Below are positions 56,985-64,000 of a stretch of DNA of 64,000 bases, piece by piece. Numbering within the stretch: the stretch's first letter is position 1; each line of letters starts with the position of its first letter. The notes below the pieces were generated by a model that had not been told where the DNA came from, searched no databases, and was given only the letters and a program-made list of their open reading frames with translations. This DNA is from Ctena decussata. Lineage: Eukaryota > Mollusca > Bivalvia > Lucinida > Lucinidae. A program made the position numbers and the translations under genes. The DNA lies in contig OZ022498.1 in assembly GCA_963989385.1 (NCBI GenBank), positions 101,789,298 to 101,853,297 of the forward strand, read 5' to 3'.

Positions 56985-59420
56985 CATGACACGCCTGGTT
57001 AACTATCACAGGTACCTCCGGCGAAGGTACCGATAAAAAGTTGTGACAGGCACCTGGAGCTGCCTGTGACTGTCCGAAAAATGACAACAAACGGTAGGTA
57101 TTCCTCTTGTCTGACAATATATAAAATAACCAGGGAGTTTATTAAAAATCAAAAAGTGCTATTCGACCCTTATAGACATAAAGTTTTGTCACACATTATA
57201 TCCCCTTGAACTTTCCATATTAGCCAAAGATACGACTTTTGAAGTGGCTTTGATGTCAGCCCACAGTACTCAAAACATAAAGAATTCGGCCGTTTTTGGT
57301 CTTAAATGCAGTGATCTTGCATACGAATCTGTTTTTCTCGGCACACTGGTGTTAAGGTAACCTCCTTGCTCAAATATAAATGTCGATTGACTACAAATAA
57401 GGCTTGATTTTTCAAAACAACAGTTGGAGGTGCCTGCAATGGTGTGGAGGTGCCTGTGGTGTAAGCAAATATAGTGAAAATCTGAATAGTTATTGCAGCT
57501 GGAAATATTGACATTTTCTCTAACCCACTGCCTGGAAAGAATCAATGTCCCATTAAGCTATCATAATGCGTATATCCCATGATGAAATTCCATGTTATAA
57601 TTTCTAAAACACCATCTCAAAGAGTTATTGCCCAATTTGTTTCCGATTCTGTTAGTCAAACATTGACGAATTTCACAACTTGCTGAAAATTAACTGCCTA
57701 ATTCAGTGTTAGAATCGTTATGAAATGCGCGCTTAAATAAGGGTCAACATTTTGTGACTGGTGATGACTGTGATCGAGAGGTGCTGGCTGTGAGTCATAT
57801 CAAGTTGTCAGAAATTGTCGAGGTCACACGTCATGCCAGCTACACGTATGTGTGTCAAAATGTCAAATTGCCGATACCCGTCAACAGGCATACACGTACA
57901 GTGTTGATCCTTTTGGTACCTCAGATGTGTCGCTCGCATGTGTCGTATGACGCTCGCTGTATGTGTTAACTTTGTGGTAACTGGAGTGATAGGTGCTACA
58001 AGTGATTCAGTCTGGGTAGTTTTGAATTGTTGGCGCTAGAATCCAAATACATCCGTAAGGCCTACAGATTACATCATCGCCAGTTGACATGTTCTCAATA
58101 TTACACCGTTTAGTATATTGAAGTGATCGGAATCGTACTGTAAATAACGTGTAATGCAAAGTCTCCGAATAGACACTGCATCAAATTTGGTAACAAAAGA
58201 GCACTTTTACTACATAAAAGTCATCTTCTGAAACGTTGTTTTTGCAAACATTTCGAGTAGCTAGCATGGCATGTGACCTCCACAAGTTCTAACGATTTGG
58301 AATGACTAACAGGTAGTCATCACCATTTACAAAAAATTAAGCGCATTTCATAACTATTCTAACACTGAATTAGGCAGTAAATTTTCAACAGCTACATACA
58401 ACTCGTCAATGTTTGACTAACAAATATGGAAACAAAACGGGCAATAACTCTTTGAGATAATCTGCTTTGGAATTTGGATTTCTGTTGTGAAGCATCAATG
58501 TTACGTGCTCTTATGCCCGCTTGTCTGTAGTCTTCTGGCAGTAAGGTCACCTATACAGCTGCCCACTTTGCTTTCTGGTTTGTTTTATAATTTAAAATAT
58601 AAAATAGGTAAAACAGAAGTTAGCGTTGTTTTCATTTGGGGTAGGTGAATTTCCACCTGTCTGAGAAAGAGCTCTTTATTCGGTTTACCATGTGTGTCTT
58701 TTATGAACTTTTGTCAACGTATACTTACTTCCATCTTGGTTTTGAGAGCAGGATGTAGAATCTGATTGTATAAGTTCATGATCATTGTCTGTCGTTTTAA
58801 CAAACCTGTGCTTGATACTCGCATTATGATAGATTAAATTGCGACGTTGAATGAACGATTCTTTCAAGGCAGTGGTCTAGAGATGAAGAATATCAATATT
58901 TGCAACCGCAATAAATCGTCAGATTTTTGCTATATTTTCTTACATCACAGGCACCTCCATTCCGTCACTGGCACCTCCAGTTTTTTTTTACCGATCCGGC
59001 CTTATTTGGAGTTTATCGGCATTTATATTTGGGCAAGGAGGTTTACTTTACGTCAGTGTATCCAGATCAACAGATTATTATGCAAGAAAAGTGCATTTAG
59101 GACCTAAAACAACCGATTTGTTCTTGTTTTGAGTACTTTCGACTGACCTTAAAGCCACTTCAAAAGTCATATCTTCTGTATATATGTAAAGATCCCGGGA
59201 AAATACTGTGTGACAAAACTTAATGTATATAAGGGTCGAATAGCATTCTTTGATTTTCATTAAACTCCCTGGTTATAATGTATTTTATCAAAAACGACGA
59301 ATACCTACCGTTTTTTGTTTATTTTTGGTCCGTCACAGGTAGCTCCGGATGCCTGTCACAACATTTTATCGGTACCTCCGCGGAGGTACCTGTGATAGTT
59401 TACCAGGCATGCATAAGTAA
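56985..59420. mobile_element. 2.4-kb giant palindrome (fold-back element)
   Basis: Left arm features recur inverted on the right at matched distances: CACAGGTACCTCCGGCGAAGGTACCGATAAA versus TTATCGGTACCTCCGCGGAGGTACCTGTGATAG; GGGTCGAATAG-type text; GGAGGTTAC; AGGTGCCTG repeats (57.43-57.46 kb and 58.95-58.98 kb); CTGCCTAATTCAGTGTTAGAATCGTTATGAAATGCGC versus GCGCATTTCATAACTATTCTAACACTGAATTAGGCAG; GGTGATGACT versus AGTCATCACC. The arms meet near 58.03 kb. The right arm holds an extra Penelope-like 3' UTR scrap (about 58.49-58.83 kb). No transposase. Receptor intron. Confidence 0.85.
58490..58830 (+). mobile_element. Penelope-like 3' UTR scrap inside palindrome
   Basis: TTTCCACCTGTCTGAGAAAGAGCTC parallels ATCACCTGTCTGGGACAGAGCTA near 30.28 kb, and TTGGTTTTGAGAGCAGGATGTAGAATCTGATT parallels 32.93 kb. 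It has no counterpart in the left arm, so it inserted after the palindrome formed or was lost from one arm. Confidence 0.5.
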
Positions 59421-60295
59421 ATGACAAAATACACTATTTCCAGCTCGACAGTAAGACATATCAACGACCGAATCCAAAAATGTTATAGGTCTGGACAGCC
59501 AAAATTTTGACAAAGCCATGTAACTCTAGTCTGAAATTTTCTTTCTTTCTTTTTTTTAATGTTTTTGTTATACATGAGAGCGATCACATTGACATCCCAA
59601 AAATGATTAAGTTGCACGGATACATCTTCATGTTTTCCGGCCACTTTTACTTAAGTAAACGACTTTTGTGACTTCCTGTGAATTCTCTGGATGTCGTAGT
59701 TTTTCTGAATTAATAAAAAAAATATTCTTCGAGCATCAAATTCTTACCTTAAAGAGTCGACTCCAGTTGAGGAGAGAGGGAAAAATAAAAAATGGCCGAA
59801 ATGTTTACCTTAAAGGGTCATCCATTAACCTAAATTTCATTAATTTGGCATGATAAAGCAGGATGTAAATATTTGTTCTGACACCAACATAATGATTATT
59901 CGTTCTGACACCAAATGAATTAAAAAAGATGTGGCTGTTTTGGAAGCTATGAACATATCAAAGAAAAGAACAGAGCAGACACGGTTTCACTGAGTTTGTA
60001 GTCTGTTCAAGTGCAGTAATGTAATGACCGTGCTACAGTTTTAACAGTTTGGTCGGACTCTACTTTTAAAATGATTCTTAACGGGCTCAGAGATCACAAA
60101 ATGACCAAGAAAATATAAACTACACTAAGGTGAGATAAGGGAGACAAGTGGCCTATAGCCTTCTATATACTTTAAATAACCATTTTTGTCATTTCTAAAA
60201 GCTATGATCTATACGTTTTAAAGCGTATATTTCGTAGTTGTATACCCACTTACTCATTTCTTAATTCTGTAACTGAACAGTTTCAGCTATTCCAG
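59421..60295. other. intron sequence before the transmembrane exon
   Basis: AT-rich; nothing recognised except the acceptor tract TTTCAGCTATTCCAG at its end. Confidence 0.45.
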
Positions 60296-60404
60296 GTCAA
60301 GAGAGGCCTTCCGAAGAGAAAGGGACCGACATTGGAATTGGCATCAGTGTAATGCTAGTGATGAGCGTTTGGCTGGGGATAGGAATGTATTTCTTCTTAA
60401 AAAG
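60296..60404 (+). CDS. lectin-domain receptor, transmembrane exon
   Basis: 109 bases, starting phase 1 and ending phase 2. The acceptor is CAGCTATTCCAG and the donor is AAAAG|GTATTG. The frame gives GQERPSEEKGTDIGIG followed by a 20-residue hydrophobic helix (ISVMLVMSVWLGIGMYFFLK) and ends with a half codon AG. Joined to the terminal exon this makes Lys-Arg-Arg-Lys-Leu-Lys, the positive-inside anchor expected of a type I protein. The phase match on both sides is the main evidence. Reading through the donor meets a TAG three codons on, so splicing is needed. Confidence 0.75.
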
Positions 60405-60507
60405 GTATTGGTAGAAATAATATCTTCGTAATTTACATTACTACAGTGTTGGACATATTTACGGCCATGAAGATAGTGGTCAATAGGATCCTGAGTAAGG
60501 AGTCGAG

Positions 60508-60660
60508 GGCATATGAACAGTTTCAGCTATTCCAGGCCCAGATAGGCCTTTCGAAAACAAAGGGACCGACCTTGGAATTGGCATCAGTGTCATGCTGTGA
60601 AATCGAGTCTGTTACTTTCGATTCATTGATGTATTCCTTGTTGACAAGGAATCCATATTT
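60508..60660 (+). pseudogene. decayed duplicate of the transmembrane exon
   Basis: ACAGTTTCAGCTATTCCAGGCCCAGATAGGCCTTTCGAAAACAAAGGGACCGACCTTGGAATTGGCATCAGTGT repeats the start of the exon at 60296 and its acceptor, 237 bases later. The protein reads PDRPFENKGTDLGIGISVML and then meets TGA, so the membrane helix is cut after about nine residues. The equivalent of the donor is now ACAAGGAATCC, without GT. It is either a dead tandem copy or, less likely, an alternative end making an unanchored form. Confidence 0.7.
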
Positions 60661-61177
60661 CAAAACATTATTTGTATAGAGTTAACTAAATCGAGTTATC
60701 TGACGTTGATCAAACCCAACGTTCATCAGATCCGGTCATGACGAGAATGCACGTCAAGCTAATGGAGGGCAATGAAGAAAGACACAACATAAAATGAAAA
60801 AAAATAATAAAACAAAATATCAAACTGATTCTGCAGACTACTGGCATTCTCAATACAGATGTCAGGAACACTCGAAGTGATCCAGTGGCTGTTACGTAAA
60901 GTTAACGCATTAGTGTTACAGAAGATCCGATTTCATGTTTGGTTCCGTATTCGTTATCGTTTGTCCACCATTTTTCTTTTCAAAGTCCAGGTGGCTGAAT
61001 GTTCTTTTGTGGCAAATGCTGGACAATACGAAAGTAGAGGAGGGATGTTAAACAATAGAAGCAAACTTGTAACCTTAAAATTCTAAAGTTTGGGACACCT
61101 AAGATGTCCTAAAATTAGCGCTGTTTGGTTTACAATGCAGTAATGCGTCCAAAGAATCAAACGGAATGACAAAATAA
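60661..61177. other. intron sequence, nothing firm
   Basis: A CTGCAG..TTACGTAAAG pair at 60836/60896 looks like a 59-base exon but does not keep the receptor frame (see rejected items). Confidence 0.4.
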
Positions 61178-61420
61178 TATGGAGCCGCGACACGAGAAAA
61201 CTAACAAAGTGGTTGTGGGCCCCGCGCAGACATAGATCAGCCTGGGCATTAGCCCAGTCTGATCAGGGTCTTTCCTAAGAGCTCAAAAGGTAGCTAAGGC
61301 TCTAAGTTACCGTCATGCGGACAGCAAAGACTCTGATCAGACTGGGCGGATGCCCAGGCTAATCTGAGTGTGCGCTGGCCGCACAACCACTTTGTTTGTT
61401 TACTCGTGACGCGGCTAGTA
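61178..61420. mobile_element. GAGCCGCGACACGA MITE, copy 4
   Basis: Ends TATGGAGCCGCGACACGAGAAAAC and TTTACTCGTGACGCGGCTAG; inner TAGATCAGCCTGGGCATTAGCCCAGTCTGATCAGGG and TGATCAGACTGGGCGGATGCCCAGGCTAATCTGAG. Last intron of the receptor gene. Confidence 0.88.
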
Positions 61421-61839
61421 ATTATTTTAATAGTGTTAGCAAATATCAGACCCCTAATTTAATCTGATCTGAATATGCATTGTTCATTCAGACCTATCTG
61501 CCCAAATTATTAGATTTTTGTTTCGGTTGGTAATCGAGAGTTGTTTCATGACCTACAGAGCGATATGAAATAATGTAACTAACTAATTTTACCATATGCG
61601 AGAAGCAAGATGATCGGAGAGGGACCGCGTGCCGTTGCCTGACGAGACCTTTCTATATCATTTTTGCTTCAAACGTTTTGGGTTTAGCGACACTGAAGAC
61701 GCAAAAACATGACAGAAATCCGTCGCACTAAATTTGGTTAAGGTTCTAGATACATATTTAGAGAGACAAAAAATTCCAGATGGATGCAAAATGCCTAATT
61801 ATTTAAATGGCTGAAAGAATCCTTGTTCGCCTATTGCAG

Positions 61840-62179
61840 ACGGAAACTAAAATCCAGTGTTTCTTCCAAGACGGAGTCATGTTTGAAGGGGACCACCAAC
61901 ATGCTGGCACTAGACAGTAACAACAGATGTGCACCAGAGCAACAGAGTGTTGAAAACATCTACTCCTTTGTTAACCACGATCTGATGAACAATATGACTG
62001 ACTCTGCTGATGACACAGAATACGATAGGACAGGAAATGCATCCAGGACCGTTTGTAATGATTTACACTATAACCACTTGTCGGGAGTTGACAAAGCTAG
62101 CTTTTCTGATACCTTAAAAAGCGTCCTCAGTAAACGTGATACACCGCAATATTCGTTTGCTAAAGAACTCAAAGAATAG
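61840..62179 (+). CDS. lectin-domain receptor, terminal exon (cytoplasmic tail)
   Basis: Acceptor TTGTTCGCCTATTGCAG; the first base completes the Arg codon left by the transmembrane exon. 112 further residues to TAG at 62177-62179. The text is hydrophilic, Ser/Thr/Asp/Asn-rich and has five tyrosines: ENIYSFVNH, DDTEYDRTG, NDLHYNHLSG, TPQYSFA. LHYNHL fits the ITIM form (I/V/L)xYxx(L/V), and YSFV and YNHL also fit the YxxPhi endocytic signal. These would allow phosphotyrosine signalling or internalisation; that is inference. No catalytic domain. With all exons the protein is about 427 residues. Confidence 0.7.
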
Positions 62180-62506
62180 ATAATGCACTGTTAAAATATT
62201 TAAATGAACAGCTGGTATTTTCTCATACAACATAACCCAGTTCAACGGCCCATAAACTCGACCGCAAGTGGCCAAGAGTCTCCCATGTTTTCCGGCATTT
62301 TGTAGAAGGGTCGAAGAGAACAAGAATTGCAATACAACTGGTACCTACTCATTTCCATGGAACAAATTTTGCAGTTTTCGAATTTCTGAAATTAAGGCTT
62401 TTTTTTTTATTCTATTAAAATCTCATAAACTTGAGTTCAAAGTAATCCTTTCAAACGAGCCCCCTTGTAAGACATTTAGTTGTAAAGAAAAAATGGTTGT
62501 TTTGAA
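62180..62506. other. presumed 3' UTR and flank of the receptor gene
   Basis: AT-rich; no canonical AATAAA close to the stop. The open frame at 62268-62531 shows no domain. Confidence 0.4.
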
Positions 62507-62788
62507 TTTGGTTGGTTGGTTGGTTGGTTGATTTGATGCTTATCGTCCACGGTAAACAACTAAGGTCATGTCGGGACGGTCAGTTAACCTAACCACACTA
62601 TTCCTGGGCAGGCTTAGACCTCCTAAGCGGTTAACCAGTACTAAGTGCACATACTTTCGCCAGTAACTGACAACTGCCCTTCTTGAATCAGCGGAAGGAG
62701 AAACGAAAGTATGTGGCCAGACCGGGATTCGAACCCAGGACCTCTGACTTACGAGTCAGGTGCCCTACCGATTGCGCTACCCGTTGAA
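62507..62788 (-). mobile_element. tRNA-derived SINE, family 2, with (CCAA)n tail
   Basis: On the minus strand: tRNA-like head GGGTAGCGCAATCGGTAGGGC (A box), CTGACTCGTAAGTCAG anticodon-arm relic, B box GGTTCGAATCC, then a 200-base body (CTGGTTAACCGCTTAGGAGG, TAACTGACCGTCCCGACATGACC) and a CCAACCAACCAACCAAC tail. The anticodon loop is six bases with a perfect stem, so it is not a normal tRNA gene. It is distinct from SINE family 1. Confidence 0.82.
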
Positions 62789-62845
62789 TTTGGTTTAAGT
62801 GTTCATGCTTTTCACCTATTTGAAAAAAAGTTCCGAAATTCATTT

Positions 62846-64000
62846 TTAGCTCACCTGAGCCGAAGGCTCACAAGTGAGCTTATAGTATAGGCAGGCATCC
62901 GTCGTCCGTCGTCCGTCGTACGTCGTCCGTCCGTCAACATTTTCAAACGACATCTCCTCTGAAACAACAAGGCCCATTGTTACCAAATTTCATATATAGC
63001 ATCTATAGGCAGGGGGAACCAATAATACTGTTTTTATCCAAATCGCTTCAGAACTTTGGTTGCTATGGCAACTTAAAGTTTCCATTGACTTGTATGGGAA
63101 AAATTGAAAATTTGCATTTATTGCTATTTCTCTGCAGATAATTTGATAAATCTTTTACAGAAACGTTCCTTGAGTAGTTCTCTATCAGCCACATGAAATT
63201 TATGTTAATTGCACAATTTGGCTGGTTGCCATGGCAACCGAATGGTTAAAAATAGAAAAAATATTCAAAAATCATCTCCTCAGAAACTATGCAACCAATA
63301 AAGCTCAAACTTCACAGAAAGGATTTTGGTACTACCCTCTATAGAAATACTGTTTTTCTTGGCAATTGCTCCAGCAGTTTGGTTGCTATGGCAACTTAAG
63401 TTGACATTGACTTATATTGGGAAAATGGAAAATTTGCATTTATTGCTACGTCACTGCAGATATTTTGACAAAACTTTCATAGAAATGTTCCTTGAGTAGT
63501 CTCAAACCAGCCATATCAAATTTATGCAAATTGAGCTATTTGGCTGATTGCCATTGCAACCGAATGGTCAAAAATAGAAAAAATATTCAAACATCATCTC
63601 CTCAGAAACTATGCAACCAATAAAGCTCAAACTTCATAGAAAGGATTTTGGTACTACCCTATATTAAATTACTGTTTTTCTTGGCAATTGCCCCAGCAGT
63701 TTGGTTGCTATGGCAACTTAAAGTTGCCATTGACTTATAATGGGAAAATGGAAAATTTGCATTTATTGCTATGTCACTGCGGATATTTTGACAAAACTTT
63801 TATACAAATGTTCCTTGAGTAGTTCCCAACCAGCCATATCAAATTTATGCAAATTGAGCTATTTGGCTGATTGCCATTGCAACCGAACGGTTAAAAATAG
63901 AAAAAATTTTAAAATATCATTTTTGCAGAAACTATGTGGCCAATAAAGCTCAAACTTTACAGAAACGATCTTAGTACTAGCCTCTATAAAAATACAGTTT
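62846..64000 (+). mobile_element. pearl-like element H, incomplete at window end
   Basis: It starts TTAGCTCACCTGAGCCGAAGGCTCACAAGTGAGCTT, a terminal hairpin closely like element A. A (CCGTCGT)n tract follows (62899-62934), then ACATCTCCTCTGAAAC and core units of about 322 bases (GGAAAATTTGCATTTATTGCTA, TTCCTTGAGTAGT, GGTTGCCATGGCAACCGAATGG, AACTATGCAACCAATAAAGCTCAAACTTCA). The shared first 100 bases with elements A and D but a different core show that one end type is combined with several cores. Confidence 0.75.

Noticed and set aside
57754..57969. 71-codon frame in the centre of the giant palindrome
   Set aside because: It lies within the palindrome arm, its complement arm does not keep the frame, and no domain is seen.
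60837..60895. Exon-like segment between TTCTGCAG and TTAC|GTAAAG in the last receptor intron
   Set aside because: At 59 bases it breaks the receptor frame between the phase-2 donor at 60404 and the phase-2 acceptor at 61839.
62715..62788. Possible functional tRNA-Thr(CGT) on the minus strand
   Set aside because: The anticodon arm folds with a six-base loop and the head continues into a SINE body with a (CCAA)n tail.

Overview
The window looks like nuclear DNA of a marine invertebrate, most likely a bivalve mollusc. It is AT-rich and very gene-poor. It has split genes with kilobase introns and many animal-type transposable elements. It also has several families of elements built from a (CCGT/ACGG)n microsatellite plus a tandemly repeated core, which is the architecture described for bivalve 'pearl'/Helentron-like non-autonomous elements. 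No prokaryotic operon, CRISPR array or rRNA is visible. The species is inference; the repeat structures are seen directly.

Only two host genes can be supported. (1) At 11.29-12.06 kb (+) lies the terminal exon of a Golgi carbohydrate sulfotransferase of the HNK-1/chondroitin-4-O type (Sulfotransfer_2). Both PAPS-binding motifs are intact and a clean splice acceptor precedes it; the upstream exons are not recognisable in the window. (2) From 33.4 to 62.2 kb (+) I assemble, from splice sites and codon phases, a single-pass type I membrane protein gene. Its exons encode a signal peptide, a SUEL/Gal_lectin-like domain (35.24-35.57 kb), a second Cys-containing extracellular domain (47.30-47.65 kb), a probable Ser/Thr-rich stalk (about 56.52-56.64 kb), a transmembrane helix (60.30-60.40 kb) and a cytoplasmic tail with an ITIM-like tyrosine motif (61.84-62.18 kb). 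The exons join in frame to about 427 codons (about 389 without the stalk). Phases are 1-1, 1-1, 1-1, 1-2, then terminal, the pattern of a shuffled extracellular receptor. A decayed copy of the transmembrane exon lies just behind the real one. This lectin-receptor gene is the most interesting item in the window.

Layout: 0-11 kb is repeats (LINE tails, tRNA-derived SINEs, a 14-bp minisatellite, a 2.7-kb pearl-like element, poly-G-bounded and palindromic MITEs). 11-12 kb is the sulfotransferase exon. 13-19 kb is a pearl-like array with three nested insertions. 19.5-22 kb is a decayed LINE. 22-25 kb is a Penelope-like reverse transcriptase relic and a perfect-looking 501-bp direct repeat. 25.7-27.8 kb is a LINE inserted in a LINE. 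29.8-33 kb is a three-level nest of elements. 33.3-62.2 kb is the receptor gene, whose introns hold head-to-head pearl-like elements (38.1-45.6 kb), SINEs, fold-back elements (55.8-56.5 and 57.0-59.4 kb) and MITEs. 62.5-64 kb is a SINE and the start of another pearl-like element that runs off the end.
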